Source: Flavobacterium sp. | GTDB lineage: Bacteria; Bacteroidota; Bacteroidia; Flavobacteriales; Flavobacteriaceae | Assembly (NCBI RefSeq): GCF_027484205.1 | Contig: NZ_JAIXUB010000024.1 | Span: 62,001 to 126,000 of the forward strand | Direction of reading: 5' to 3' | Length of the DNA stretch: 64,000 nt | Shown: positions 10,245 through 19,483 of the stretch, in pieces | Layout: every line of letters starts with the position of its first letter | How positions within the stretch are numbered: the first letter of the stretch is position 1 | Position numbers and translations under genes: made by a program | The notes under the pieces: model-generated | The model's database searches: none | Seen by the model: only the letters and a program-made list of their open reading frames with translations | What the model was told of the DNA's origin: nothing

Positions 10245-10934
10245 ATGAAATTTCTACCTTTTTTAATTCTACTAATTTCCTTCAATATGATGGCAGAAAC
10301 TGATTTTGAAAAAGCAGAGAAACTCTACAAACAAGAAAAGTACGAACAAGCTAAAACTCTTTTTGAAAGCTATTTAAAGTCAAATCCTAATCATTACAAA
10401 ACCGTTGAATATCTTGGAGATATTGCTGGACATCAAAAAAAGTGGGACGAAGCCATCAAGCAATATAAAGTTTTAAAAACTCAGTTTCCTAAGACAGCAA
10501 ATTATTGGTATAAATATGGTGGAGCTTTAGGAATGAAAGCTAAATCAGTCAATAAATTTAAAGCTTTAGGAATGATTGATGATATTGAAAACGCCTTTCT
10601 TACAGCAGCAAAATTAGATGTAAAACATATTGATTCTCGTTGGGCTTTAGTAATGCTTTACATAGAATTACCCGGAATTGTTGGAGGAAGCGAATCTAAA
10701 GCCATAAAATATTCTAATGAGTTGATGGAACTTTCAAAAGTAGATGGTTATCTTTCTAAAGGTTATATCGATGAATATTTCAACCGTTATAAAAAAGCCG
10801 AAGCTAATTATATAAAAGCACACGAAATTGGCAATTCAAAAACCACTTTTCAAAAATTATATAATTTATATTTGAATAAAATTAAAGACAAAGCGAAAGC
10901 AACAAAATTAAAAGAACAATTTGAAAATAAATAA
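10245..10934 (+). CDS. Secreted TPR-repeat protein
   Basis: The 229-aa protein has a signal peptide (MKFLPFLILLISFNMMA) and tetratricopeptide repeats: DFEKAEKLYKQEKYEQAKTL, then NHYKTVEYLGDIAGHQKKWDEAI, and degenerate helical pairs to the C-terminus. It is likely a periplasmic scaffold; no catalytic domain is visible. It is read divergently from the macroglobulin gene. The precise role is unknown. Confidence 0.8.
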   Translation: MKFLPFLILLISFNMMAETDFEKAEKLYKQEKYEQAKTLFESYLKSNPNHYKTVEYLGDIAGHQKKWDEAIKQYKVLKTQFPKTANYWYKYGGALGMKAKSVNKFKALGMIDDIENAFLTAAKLDVKHIDSRWALVMLYIELPGIVGGSESKAIKYSNELMELSKVDGYLSKGYIDEYFNRYKKAEANYIKAHEIGNSKTTFQKLYNLYLNKIKDKAKATKLKEQFENK

Positions 10935-11029
10935 TAGTTTAAGATAGTTTAATGACGGTTTGAAATTGTTTAATTTTATAAAAAAAACAACTTTAAACTC
11001 TTAAACTCTTAAACCTTTAAACTAGTTTA
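10935..11029. repeat. Low-complexity AAACTCTTAAACT-type spacer
   Basis: The TPR-mpl spacer is built of variants of TTTAAACTCTTAAACT, with GTTTAA half sites on both strands. It is simple-sequence DNA with no terminator-like hairpin. Confidence 0.5.
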
Positions 11030-12385
11030 ATGAGAACACATTTCATAGCAATTGGCGGTGCAGCCATGCACAATTTAGCATTAGCATTACACAATAAAGG
11101 ATATCAAGTTACAGGAAGCGACGACGCTATTTTTGAACCATCAAAATCACGTTTAGAAAAAAAAGGTTTATTACCTGTAGAAATGGGTTGGTTTCCAGAA
11201 AAAATCACTCAAGATATTGAAGCAATAATTCTAGGAATGCACGCCAAAGCTGACAATCCTGAATTGTTGAAAGCAAAAGAATTAGGGTTGAAAATCTATT
11301 CTTATCCCGAATTTTTATACGAGCAATCTAAAAATAAAACTCGAGTTGTAATTGGTGGTTCGCACGGAAAAACGACCATAACTTCAATGATTTTACACGT
11401 AATGCATTATCATAATATTGAAGTTGATTATATGGTTGGAGCGCAATTAGAAGGATTTGACACCATGGTTCACTTAACAGAAAACAACGATTTTATTGTA
11501 CTTGAAGGCGACGAATATTTATCATCTCCAATTGATAGACGACCAAAATTTCATTTGTATCAACCTAATATTGCATTACTTTCAGGAATTGCTTGGGATC
11601 ATATTAATGTGTTTCCAACCTTCGAAAATTATGTAGAGCAATTTGAAATTTTTGTAAACCAAATCACGAAAGGTGGAATTCTTGTTTACAATGAAGAAGA
11701 TCAAACTGTAAAGAAAGTAGCCGAAAATTCTGAAAATCCAATTAGAAAATTGGCTTACAAAACACCAAATTATACGGTCGAAAACGGAACAACAATGTTA
11801 GAAACTCCAGAAGGTCCAATGCCAATTGAAGTTTTTGGAGCACACAATTTGAATAATCTTGCTGGAGCAAAATGGATTTGTCAAAATATGGGCGTTGATG
11901 AAGCTGATTTCTATGAAGCTATAGCCAGTTTTAAAGGAGCAAGCAAACGTCTTGAAAAAATTGCTGAAGGGAAAGGAAAAGTAGCTTATAAAGATTTTGC
12001 ACATTCACCAAGTAAGGTTTCAGCAACTACAAAAGCAGTAAAAAATCAATATCCAGATAGAACTTTGATTGCCTGTTTAGAATTGCATACTTACAGTAGT
12101 TTAAATGCCGAATTCTTAAAAGAATATCAAGGTGCACTAGACGCAGCTGATGTTGCAGTGGTTTTCTATTCACCAGATGCTGTGAAAATTAAACAATTAG
12201 AAGAAGTTACTTATGAACAAATTGCACAATCATTCCAAAGAGAGGATTTAATAATTTACACCAATCCAGCTGATTTTAAGAATTTCCTTTTCAGTCAAAA
12301 TTTTGATAATTCAGCTTTGTTATTAATGAGTTCTGGTAATTACGGCGGGTTGAATTTTGATGAGGTAAAAGGATTGTTGAAGTAA
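11030..12385 (+). CDS. mpl: UDP-MurNAc:L-Ala-gamma-D-Glu-meso-DAP ligase (murein recycling), Mur ligase family
   Basis: The enzyme is a cytoplasmic ATP-dependent ligase that reattaches the recovered tripeptide to UDP-MurNAc in peptidoglycan recycling. Its 451 aa open with the MurC/Mpl Rossmann motif (HFIAIGGAAMHNLALAL). The ATP loop GGSHGKTT follows at about residue 107, then the Mur middle domain (LEGDEYLSSPID) and the C-terminal domain (KDFAHSPSKV). The N-terminus MRTHFIAIGG and a C-terminal domain unlike MurC favour Mpl over MurC. A MurC-like function is the main alternative. Confidence 0.85.
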   Translation: MRTHFIAIGGAAMHNLALALHNKGYQVTGSDDAIFEPSKSRLEKKGLLPVEMGWFPEKITQDIEAIILGMHAKADNPELLKAKELGLKIYSYPEFLYEQSKNKTRVVIGGSHGKTTITSMILHVMHYHNIEVDYMVGAQLEGFDTMVHLTENNDFIVLEGDEYLSSPIDRRPKFHLYQPNIALLSGIAWDHINVFPTFENYVEQFEIFVNQITKGGILVYNEEDQTVKKVAENSENPIRKLAYKTPNYTVENGTTMLETPEGPMPIEVFGAHNLNNLAGAKWICQNMGVDEADFYEAIASFKGASKRLEKIAEGKGKVAYKDFAHSPSKVSATTKAVKNQYPDRTLIACLELHTYSSLNAEFLKEYQGALDAADVAVVFYSPDAVKIKQLEEVTYEQIAQSFQREDLIIYTNPADFKNFLFSQNFDNSALLLMSSGNYGGLNFDEVKGLLK

Positions 12386-12447
12386 TTTGATTTTGTTATT
12401 AAATAATAATCTGAAAAAGAATTTTGAAAAAAAAATACACATACAGT

Positions 12448-12818
12448 TTGTCATTCCGTAGGAATCTCATTTTAAGTACGTAATTATGATTGAATACACA
12501 GAAGGAATTTATTCATTTTATGTTTATATTTTAACAAATAAAAATAGAACTGTTTTATACACAGGCGTAACTAATAATTTAAAATTGCGTTTGAATCAGC
12601 ACGAAAGTAAATTAAATATAAATAGTTTTACATCGCGATACAATGCACATTTTTTAATTTATTATGAAAAGTTTGGTTGGATTCAAATGGCTATTGAAAG
12701 AGAAAAAGAGATTAAGAACCTTTCAAGAGATAAAAAACTAAATTTGATAAAAGAATTAAATCCAAATTTAGAATTTTGTAATGAACATTTTAAATAAAAG
12801 ATTCCTACGGAATGACAA
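12448..12818. mobile_element. Candidate mobile cassette: GIY-YIG gene between 20-bp perfect inverted repeats
   Basis: TTGTCATTCCGTAGGAATCT at 12448-12467 recurs as its exact reverse complement at 12799-12818. The arms enclose only the GIY-YIG gene; the right arm begins two bases after its stop codon. Related single copies occur at 3434, 12832, 12863 and, degraded, near 40751. No target-site duplication was identified. That it moves is an inference from the arrangement. Confidence 0.5.
12486..12797 (+). CDS. Small single-domain GIY-YIG endonuclease (YhbQ/UPF0213-like)
   Basis: The 103-aa protein is one GIY-YIG nuclease domain. The two motif strands are FYVYILTNK and LYTGVTNNL; the latter carries the YTG variant of YIG and is followed by the conserved Arg in LRLNQHE. 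A Glu-containing helix lies around MAIEREKEIKNLSR. It lacks any added DNA-binding domain. It is flanked by perfect inverted repeats, suggesting a self-contained cassette. Its cellular role is not established; DNA cleavage by the catalytic Arg and Glu is expected from the family. Confidence 0.88.
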   Translation: MIEYTEGIYSFYVYILTNKNRTVLYTGVTNNLKLRLNQHESKLNINSFTSRYNAHFLIYYEKFGWIQMAIEREKEIKNLSRDKKLNLIKELNPNLEFCNEHFK

Positions 12819-12831
12819 CTTTGCGCTCAGT

Positions 12832-12882
12832 TTGTCATTCCATAGGAAATCTCACTTACATTTTATCATTCCATAGGAATCT
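12832..12882 (+). repeat. Two further copies of the TCATTCCATAGGAAATCT repeat
   Basis: One copy is at 12832-12854 and a second at 12863-12882, both in the same orientation as the left arm of the cassette. They differ from it by an A for G in the centre (CCATAGG for CCGTAGG) and, in the first, an extra A. They pile up at the right end of the GIY-YIG cassette. Confidence 0.65.
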
Positions 12883-12893
12883 AAAAAAAAACA

Positions 12894-13523
12894 TTACTTT
12901 CCATACTTAAAATGTCCAACAATTTTCCAACTAAACAAACAATCTTCTGCGACTTGCCCGCCACCAACATTGTGAACAATCATCGGGTTTCCGTCTATTG
13001 ATTTTTTGTGAGTTATAATTCCAATATGAGGTAATTTTCCATTAATCATCCAAGCTATAATTTCGCCAGTTTTATAATCATTTGGATTATCTGAAACTTC
13101 TAGTTTTTTGCCTTTTCGTTCAAAAAATACTTCAAGATTTGGAACTCTTCTGTGATCAATATTAGTATCTGTTTTTTTCAAACCCCATTTGGTTGGATAT
13201 TTCGAAAAGTTAGCTTTCATATCTTCGTGAACTTCTTTTTGTAAATCAATTCCAAGTTTTCGGTAAGAACGAATTACCACATCACTACAAACTCCAGTTT
13301 TTGCAGGAACGTCACCATTTGGATATTTTAAAGAAACATAATCAGGAGTATAAACTACATTTTCATCAATAATTGAAATGGCAGCATTTGAAAGTTTCTC
13401 TTCAAAAGTAGATGGATATTGAATAGTAGTAACTGCAATGTTTTCAACTTTCAAATTATTTTTTTCAGTTTTTTTGCATCCAAAAGAAAAGCAAATTGCA
13501 ATAAGAATTATAAATAGTTTCAT
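12894..13523 (-). CDS. DUF1287 family lipoprotein
   Basis: The 209-aa product has a lipoprotein signal (MKLFIILIAICFSFGC, Cys16). The mature part has the DUF1287 pattern: GVCSDVVIRSYRKLGIDL with a conserved Cys, NIDHRRVPNLEVFF, and a His-containing segment LPHIGIITHK near the end. The Cys plus His layout resembles NlpC/P60-like papain folds, so a murein-related hydrolase activity is possible but unproven. It is convergent with the GIY-YIG cassette and divergent from radC. Confidence 0.82.
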   Translation of the reverse strand: MKLFIILIAICFSFGCKKTEKNNLKVENIAVTTIQYPSTFEEKLSNAAISIIDENVVYTPDYVSLKYPNGDVPAKTGVCSDVVIRSYRKLGIDLQKEVHEDMKANFSKYPTKWGLKKTDTNIDHRRVPNLEVFFERKGKKLEVSDNPNDYKTGEIIAWMINGKLPHIGIITHKKSIDGNPMIVHNVGGGQVAEDCLFSWKIVGHFKYGK

Positions 13524-13618
13524 GAAATGTTTTTTAATAAAACGAAATTTATAATCGTTTTATTTTGAACTCATTAAAAAAATATAGTTATTTGTACTTT
13601 ATAAACGCCAAAATAATT

Positions 13619-14302
13619 ATGTACACACCTATCAATCAATGGGCTGAAGACGATCGCCCAAGAGAAAAATTTCTTCTAAAAGGAAAATCTTCCTTATCCG
13701 ATTCCGAATTACTTGCTATTTTAATTGGTTCTGGTTCACGAAACGAGAGTGCAGTTCAACTTTGTCAACGCATTTTATTTTCTACTAATAACAATTTAAA
13801 CCAACTCGGAAAATTATCAATTCAAAAACTCACTGAATTTAAAGGAATTGGTGAAGCTAAAGCTATAACCATTGCAGCAGCATTAGAGTTGGGAAGAAGA
13901 AGACGTTCAGAAGATGTTGAGGAACTAAAAAAGATAACTTCTAGCAAAGCAGTTTTTGAGATTATGCAACCTATAATTGGTGAGTTGCCTCATGAAGAGT
14001 TTTGGATTTTATATTTGAATAATTCTAATAAAGTCATTCACAAAGCACAACTTTCAAAAGGAGGAATAGTTGGAACGGTTGTAGATGTTAGGATAGTTTT
14101 CAAAGTTGCTTTCGAGCAAAATGCTACTTCGATCATTCTTACTCACAATCATCCATCAGGAAAATTAATGGCAAGTCAATCGGATATTGATATTACGAAA
14201 AAACTTAAACTTGCTGGAGAACAACTAGAAATTTTGATTTTAGATCATATCATAATCACAGAAAATGGTTATTATAGTTTTCAAGATGAAGGAATATTTT
14301 AA
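13619..14302 (+). CDS. radC: RadC family JAB-domain protein
   Basis: The 227-aa protein begins with a helix-hairpin-helix region (LTEFKGIGEAKAITIAAALELGRR) and ends in a JAB/MPN metalloprotease-like domain with the zinc signature LTHNHPSGKLMASQSDIDIT. The ATG at 13619 (MYTPINQWAEDDRPREK) is the usual family start; the reading frame is open upstream but holds no ATG. A role in DNA repair was proposed historically and is doubtful; the biochemical function remains uncertain. Confidence 0.93.
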   Translation: MYTPINQWAEDDRPREKFLLKGKSSLSDSELLAILIGSGSRNESAVQLCQRILFSTNNNLNQLGKLSIQKLTEFKGIGEAKAITIAAALELGRRRRSEDVEELKKITSSKAVFEIMQPIIGELPHEEFWILYLNNSNKVIHKAQLSKGGIVGTVVDVRIVFKVAFEQNATSIILTHNHPSGKLMASQSDIDITKKLKLAGEQLEILILDHIIITENGYYSFQDEGIF

Positions 14303-14361
14303 GAAAATAGTAAGAAAATAAATGATTTTGTTTGAGTAACTTGCAACATAATTTTTTGATG

Positions 14362-14991
14362 ATGCTACAAACAAAAAACCTCACTTTTTTCTACAATAAA
14401 GATACGCAATTTGCCTTTCCAGAATTGAGTTGTGATGCTTCAAATACACTTCTTATTACAGGAAATTCAGGCAAAGGGAAAACAACATTATTACATCTTT
14501 TAGCTGGATTGCTCCGACCAAAAAAAGGTGAAATTGTAATAGAAAATACGGATATTAGTTCGCTTTCTGAAAAGCAATTAGATCAATTTAGAGGTTCAAA
14601 TATTGGTTTAATTTTACAACAATCACATTTTATTGCATCGATGACGGTTATTGAAAATGTGGTTTTAGCATCATGGTTAGCTACTGGTAAACAAGCGGTT
14701 AAAAAAGCAGAAAAGTTATTATCCGAATTGGATTTAGAAAATCAAAAGCACAAATTACCTTCTCAATTGAGTATAGGTCAGCAACAAAGAGTTTCCATTG
14801 CAAGAGCTTTGATAAATGAACCAAAATTGCTTTTAGCAGACGAACCAACATCGAGTTTAGATGATGAAAATGCCTTTAAAGTTGCTGATTTACTTGAAAA
14901 ATTATCTAAGGAATACAAAGCTGCATTGGTAATTGTAACTCACGATTCTCGATTAAAAAACAAGTTTTCTAACCAAATAAATCTCAATTAA
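14362..14991 (+). CDS. ABC transporter ATPase, LolD/MacB type
   Basis: The 209-aa ATPase has Walker A GNSGKGKTT, signature LSIGQQQR, Walker B LLLADEPTSSLD and the H-loop THDSR. Length and sequence fit the MacB/LolD class that pairs with FtsX-type permeases, and such a permease begins two bases downstream. ATG codons at 14359 and 14362 are both possible; the second gives MLQTKNLTFFY. It is first in a compact operon with the permease, a DUF3299-like protein, a HAD phosphatase and a secreted unknown. The transported substrate is not evident from this protein. Confidence 0.93.
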   Translation: MLQTKNLTFFYNKDTQFAFPELSCDASNTLLITGNSGKGKTTLLHLLAGLLRPKKGEIVIENTDISSLSEKQLDQFRGSNIGLILQQSHFIASMTVIENVVLASWLATGKQAVKKAEKLLSELDLENQKHKLPSQLSIGQQQRVSIARALINEPKLLLADEPTSSLDDENAFKVADLLEKLSKEYKAALVIVTHDSRLKNKFSNQINLN

Positions 14992-14992
14992 T

Positions 14993-16252
14993 ATGATAGC
15001 AAAATTAGCTTGGAGAAACATTTGGTTTAAACCATTAAACACACTTTTAAGTATCATATTATTAGCTTCAAGTGTAGCAATAATTACGGTTTTGATTTTA
15101 TTGCAAAAACAATTTGAAGAGAAATTTTCAAGTAATATTGATGGTGTAGATTTAGTACTTGGTGCGCAAGGAAGTCCAATGCAATTGATTCTTTCCTCTG
15201 TGTATCATATCGATAATCCAACGGGAAATATTAGTTATGATTCGGCTAAAGTATGGATGAATCATCCTTTTATTGAAAAAGCAATTCCGTTAGCATTTGG
15301 AGATAATTACCGTGGTTTTAAAATCGTTGGAACCAACTCAGATTATTTAGAAAAATACAAAGCCAAAATTGCTAAAGGAAAATTATTTGATAAAAATTTT
15401 GAGGTTGTAGTAGGAAGCGAAGTAGCACAAAAATTGAATTTAAAAGTAGGTGATAAATTTCACGGATCGCATGGTGATGCGGCTGAAGGTGAAGTTCACG
15501 AAGATATTGATTATGTAATTACAGGAATTGCTTCTTCAACAGGAAGTGTAATTGATAATTTGATTTTGTGTAATATTCCCAGCGTTTGGCAAATGCATGG
15601 AACACATGAAGAAGAAGGACACGTTCATGAAGATGGAGAACATGTTCATACAGAAGCTTGTAATCACGAACATCATGAAACCGATATGACTTTAGATGAG
15701 CCAAATATGGAAATTACCGCAGTTTTATTGAAATTTAGAAATAAGATGGGCATTGTAATGTGGCCAAGAATTATTGCTCAGAACACTAAAATGCAAGCAG
15801 CTTCACCTGCAATTGAAATTAATAGATTGTTTAGTTTGTTTGGAATTGGTTTAAAAGCGTTAGAATATTTAGCTTATGCTATTATGTTAATTTCAGGAAT
15901 ATCAATATTTATTTCGCTGTATAATCGATTGAAAGAACGAAAATATGAATTTGCTCTAATGCGAATCAATGGAGCAAGTAGATTGCAATTATTAACTTTA
16001 ATTATGATAGAAAGCTTGATTTTATGTTTCGTTGGATTTATCTTTGGAACAATTTTTGGTAGATTCGCATTAGGATTTATATCAAATTCAGCTGAAGATG
16101 ATTTCAAAATGGCTTTCAATCCAATGGAAATTGTTTGGCAAAAAGAAACAATGCTGTTAGTAGCAACACTAACAGTAGGGATAATAGCCGCATTAATTCC
16201 AGCTGTAAAAGCATATCAATTAAATATTTCAAAAACATTAGCAAATGCATAA
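14993..16252 (+). CDS. FtsX-type ABC permease with a His-rich extracytoplasmic loop
   Basis: The 419-aa protein has one N-terminal membrane helix (about residues 15-35), a large periplasmic domain and three C-terminal helices with the FtsX signature (RLKERKYEFALMRINGAS). Residues 201-231 hold nine His, one Cys and many acidic residues, for example HEEEGHVHEDGEHVH, which resembles zinc- or nickel-binding loops. The class uses ATP hydrolysis for mechanotransmission or lipoprotein/metal handling rather than classical import. The stop overlaps the next start by 8 bases. A zinc-related role is inferred only from the loop. Confidence 0.9.
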   Translation: MIAKLAWRNIWFKPLNTLLSIILLASSVAIITVLILLQKQFEEKFSSNIDGVDLVLGAQGSPMQLILSSVYHIDNPTGNISYDSAKVWMNHPFIEKAIPLAFGDNYRGFKIVGTNSDYLEKYKAKIAKGKLFDKNFEVVVGSEVAQKLNLKVGDKFHGSHGDAAEGEVHEDIDYVITGIASSTGSVIDNLILCNIPSVWQMHGTHEEEGHVHEDGEHVHTEACNHEHHETDMTLDEPNMEITAVLLKFRNKMGIVMWPRIIAQNTKMQAASPAIEINRLFSLFGIGLKALEYLAYAIMLISGISIFISLYNRLKERKYEFALMRINGASRLQLLTLIMIESLILCFVGFIFGTIFGRFALGFISNSAEDDFKMAFNPMEIVWQKETMLLVATLTVGIIAALIPAVKAYQLNISKTLANA

Positions 16253-16727
16253 TTCATTAAAAATAACTTTAGGTTTAGTAGTAGCATTTTTCTTTTTGAG
16301 TTTTTCAAGTTCAGATAAAAGTCAATTGGATAAAAATTTTCTTCCATTAAAAGGAGATACTTTAACTTGGAAACAATTAGGCGAAATAAAATACACCATG
16401 AAGAAGCATCCAAAATATGGTGAAGTTCAGTTTCCAATTGTAAATGATAAAGTAAAATTAAAAGGAAAGAAAAAAATTTATATTTCAGGATTCATTGTGC
16501 CAATTGATAACAAAAGTTATGCATTAAGCAAAAATGTTTTTGCGGCCTGTTTTTTTTGTGGTAAATCCGGACCAGAATCTATTGTTGGTTTAAATTTTAA
16601 AGGAGGAACGCCAAAGTTGAAAACCGATCAATACGTTACCATTGAAGGAACTTTTAGATATAATGAAGACGATGCTGACGATTGGATTTATAATTTAGAT
16701 AATGCTGTAATTGTGAAAGGAAATTAA
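16245..16727 (+). CDS. DUF3299-like periplasmic protein
   Basis: The 160-aa protein has an N-terminal membrane/signal segment (LGLVVAFFFLSFSSS), then an OB-like region: KKIYISGFIVPIDNKSYAL, followed by AACFFCGKSGPES with two conserved Cys, and VTIEGTFRYNEDD. The CFFCGKxGPES motif is the hallmark I associate with DUF3299. Its start ATG lies inside the permease stop (ATGCATAA), so translation is probably coupled. It is likely the periplasmic partner of the ABC complex. The Cys pair could bind a metal, which is an inference. Confidence 0.72.
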   Translation: MHNSLKITLGLVVAFFFLSFSSSDKSQLDKNFLPLKGDTLTWKQLGEIKYTMKKHPKYGEVQFPIVNDKVKLKGKKKIYISGFIVPIDNKSYALSKNVFAACFFCGKSGPESIVGLNFKGGTPKLKTDQYVTIEGTFRYNEDDADDWIYNLDNAVIVKGN

Positions 16728-17417
16728 ATGTTTCAAGATAAAATTACGGATATTTTTTTTGATTTAGATCATACACTTTGGGATTTTGACAAAAATTCTG
16801 AATTAGCATTTGAAAAAATATTTAAAGAAAATCATCCTGCCATAAATACCAAATTATTTGTTGACATTTATGCACCAATAAATCAAGCTTGTTGGAAATT
16901 ATACCAAGTTGACAAATTAACTCACGATGAACTTCGTTACAAACGATTGAAAGATTCTTTTGATTTTTTGAGTTATTCTATTTCTGATGAAGAAATCAAT
17001 CAAATGTCGATTGATTACATTACTTATTTACCTGAAAATAATATTCTTTTCGATGGAGCAAAAGAAGTTCTAGACTACTTAAATTCTAAATACAGACTTC
17101 ATATTATAACTAATGGTTTTGCAGAAGTTCAATATAAAAAGTTAAAAAATTCAGGTATTTCAGATTATTTTATTTCTGTAACCAATTCAGAAAAAGCTGG
17201 AGTTAAAAAACCACATCCAAAAATATTTGAATTTGCATTATCTTTGGCAAATACTCAAAAGGAAAGAAGTATAATGATTGGAGATTGTATCGATGCTGAT
17301 GTGAAAGGAGCATTGAATTTTGGTATGGAAGCAATTTATTTTAATGATAAGAATGTTCAAATTTCAAATGATATAATCCAAGTAAATCAATTAATAGAAT
17401 TAAAAAAATATTTTTAA
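16728..17417 (+). CDS. yjjG: HAD-superfamily nucleotidase, YjjG type
   Basis: The 229-aa HAD hydrolase has motif I as FFDLDHTLWDFDKNS (nucleophile Asp), motif II as ITNG, motif III Lys in AGVKKPHPKIF, and motif IV as GDCIDADVKGA. The helical cap and the DHTLWDF motif match the YjjG group, which dephosphorylates noncanonical pyrimidine nucleotides. It starts directly after the preceding stop codon with no gap, so it is co-transcribed with the ABC genes, although no functional link is evident. Confidence 0.88.
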   Translation: MFQDKITDIFFDLDHTLWDFDKNSELAFEKIFKENHPAINTKLFVDIYAPINQACWKLYQVDKLTHDELRYKRLKDSFDFLSYSISDEEINQMSIDYITYLPENNILFDGAKEVLDYLNSKYRLHIITNGFAEVQYKKLKNSGISDYFISVTNSEKAGVKKPHPKIFEFALSLANTQKERSIMIGDCIDADVKGALNFGMEAIYFNDKNVQISNDIIQVNQLIELKKYF

Positions 17418-17418
17418 A

Positions 17419-18162
17419 ATGAAAAAGTTAGTAGCGCTTTTAGTATTGGTTTCCACCTTTGGATTTGGTCAAAATTTGAATGATTATAAATATGCACTTG
17501 TTCCTGCGAAATTTAGTTTTTTCAAAGAAGCAGATCAGTTTAGATTGAATACTTTAACTAAAATGTTCATGGAAAAATACGGTTTTGAAACCTATTTAGA
17601 TTCGGAAATTCTTCCGCCAAATTTTGCAAATGAGAATTGTAATAAAGTTTTCGTAGATGTTGAAGAACGAAATACTATTATGGTGACTAAACTTGTAGTT
17701 GTTCTGAAAGATTGTAAAAACAATGTTTTATTTATCTCTGAAGAAGGTAAAAGTCGTGAAAAAGAATATAAAGTTGCCTACACACAAGCACTTCGTGAAG
17801 CTTTTAATTCATTTAATGCACTACAACACAAATATGTTGAAAAAAAGAAAGTTGAGTCAGAAGTAGTTGCAATAAATAATAAATCTGTTGAAGTTCCAAT
17901 TGATAAAGAAATGCTTGTTGAGAGTCAAGCTAATACTACTACTTCAAATGCTTTGTTTCCTCAACCTATTGCAAATGGTTTTCAATTAATCAATACTGAA
18001 CCAAAAGTGATTTATAAAATCTTCAAAACTTCAACTAAAGATTTTTATATCGCCTCAAAAGGAACAAATCAAGGTATTTTCTTTTTAAGAAATAACGAAT
18101 GGTTTTTTGAATATTATCAAAACGACAAATTAGTTTCAGAAAAAGTAGAGGTGAAGTTTTAA
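17419..18162 (+). CDS. Secreted protein of unknown function
   Basis: The 247-aa protein has a clear signal peptide (MKKLVALLVLVSTFGFGQ). The N-terminal part (YKYALVPAKFSFFKEADQFR) looks like a mixed alpha/beta domain found in flavobacterial secreted proteins. A low-complexity linker follows, and the C-terminal part (KIFKTSTKDFYIASKGTNQG) is strand-rich. I recognise no catalytic motif. It is the last gene of the ABC operon, one base after the HAD stop, and convergent with rarA. Confidence 0.7.
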   Translation: MKKLVALLVLVSTFGFGQNLNDYKYALVPAKFSFFKEADQFRLNTLTKMFMEKYGFETYLDSEILPPNFANENCNKVFVDVEERNTIMVTKLVVVLKDCKNNVLFISEEGKSREKEYKVAYTQALREAFNSFNALQHKYVEKKKVESEVVAINNKSVEVPIDKEMLVESQANTTTSNALFPQPIANGFQLINTEPKVIYKIFKTSTKDFYIASKGTNQGIFFLRNNEWFFEYYQNDKLVSEKVEVKF

Positions 18163-18177
18163 ATTGTTTACTAAGGA

Positions 18178-19455
18178 CTAATACCCATACTTATCTTTCC
18201 AGCGATTTTTTAAAAATTCTCTCGTTCCATTTTCTCTGGAGTTACTTCCGGGATCATAGAATTTCGTTTCTTTAATTGCATCAGGTAAATATTCTTGTTC
18301 ACTAAAATTATTGGCATAATTGTGCGAATATTGGTATTCATCACCATAACCCAATTCCTTCATTAATTTTGTTGGAGCATTTCGCAAATGAATTGGAACA
18401 GGCAAATCACCAGTTTGTTTTACAACGGCTTGCGCTTCACCAATTGCCATGTAACTGGCATTACTTTTTGGAGAAGTCGCTAAATAAACCGCACACTGAC
18501 TCAAAATAATTCTACTTTCAGGATAACCAATGGTTGAAACAGCTTGAAATGTATTATTTGCCATAATAAAAGCTGTCGGATTCGCATTTCCAATATCTTC
18601 ACTCGATAAGATCAACATTCGTCGGGCAATAAATTTCACATCTTCGCCACCTTCAATCATTCTGGCAAGCCAATAAACCGCACCATTTGGATCACTTCCG
18701 CGAATAGATTTTATAAACGCAGAAACAATATCATAATGTTGCTCGCCAGTTTTGTCATAAAGAACGGTGTTTTGTTGTACCAATTCTAAAACTTTTTCAT
18801 TGGTAATTGTAATTTGACCTTCAGGGCTTGCGTTTACAACAAGTTCAAAAATATTTAATAGTTTACGTCCATCGCCACCAGAAAGTCGCAACAACGCTTC
18901 CGATTCTTTGATTTTTATTTTTTTGGAAGAAATTATGGTGTCTAATTTCATCGCGCGTTCCAAAAGTGCCAATAAATCTTCCTTAGAAAAAGGATTTAAG
19001 ACATAAACCTGACAACGTGACAATAACGCCGGAATAACCTCAAAACTCGGATTTTCAGTTGTGGCACCAATTAATGTTACCCAACCTTTTTCGACTGCTG
19101 CCAAAAGTGAATCTTGCTGCGATTTGCTAAAACGATGAATCTCATCGATAAATAAAATTGGGTTTTTCGCTGTGAATAATCCGCCACTTTGTTTCGCTTT
19201 TTCAATAACATCGCGAATGTCTTTCACACCACTATTTATCGCACTCAATTCATAAAACGGACGATTACTTTGCTTTGCAATAATCTGCGCCAAAGTCGTT
19301 TTCCCAGTTCCAGGCGAACCCCAAAAAATCATCGACGGAATAACGCCACGAGCAATCTGTTGCGTCAGCGAACCATTCGGTCCAACCAAGTGCAACTGAC
19401 TAATATAATCTTCTAATTTCTGCGGACGAATGCGTTCGGCTAAAGGTGCTTCCAT
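18178..19455 (-). CDS. rarA: Replication-associated recombination protein A (MgsA/RarA AAA+ ATPase)
   Basis: This 425-aa AAA+ protein, related to clamp-loader subunits, acts at stalled replication forks. It begins [18 protein letters not shown], as expected for the family. Walker A is GSPGTGKTT, Walker B is [10 protein letters not shown] and sensor 1 lies in GATTENPSF. The C-terminal tetramerisation domain is recognisable from [18 protein letters not shown]. Length is close to the usual size. A TAnnTTT box ends four bases before the start codon. Confidence 0.95.
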   Translation of the reverse strand: MEAPLAERIRPQKLEDYISQLHLVGPNGSLTQQIARGVIPSMIFWGSPGTGKTTLAQIIAKQSNRPFYELSAINSGVKDIRDVIEKAKQSGGLFTAKNPILFIDEIHRFSKSQQDSLLAAVEKGWVTLIGATTENPSFEVIPALLSRCQVYVLNPFSKEDLLALLERAMKLDTIISSKKIKIKESEALLRLSGGDGRKLLNIFELVVNASPEGQITITNEKVLELVQQNTVLYDKTGEQHYDIVSAFIKSIRGSDPNGAVYWLARMIEGGEDVKFIARRMLILSSEDIGNANPTAFIMANNTFQAVSTIGYPESRIILSQCAVYLATSPKSNASYMAIGEAQAVVKQTGDLPVPIHLRNAPTKLMKELGYGDEYQYSHNYANNFSEQEYLPDAIKETKFYDPGSNSRENGTREFLKNRWKDKYGY

Positions 19456-19459
19456 GTGG

Positions 19460-19467
19460 TAAAATTA
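19460..19467 (-). promoter_or_regulatory. Candidate -7 element TAATTTTA, 4 bases before rarA
   Basis: On the minus strand it reads TAATTTTA-CCAC-ATG. The spacing is the same as at rlmB, recR and the CoA-binding gene, although the final G is replaced by A. A leaderless transcript would follow. Confidence 0.35.
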
Positions 19468-19483
19468 CGGATTTAATTTTTTT

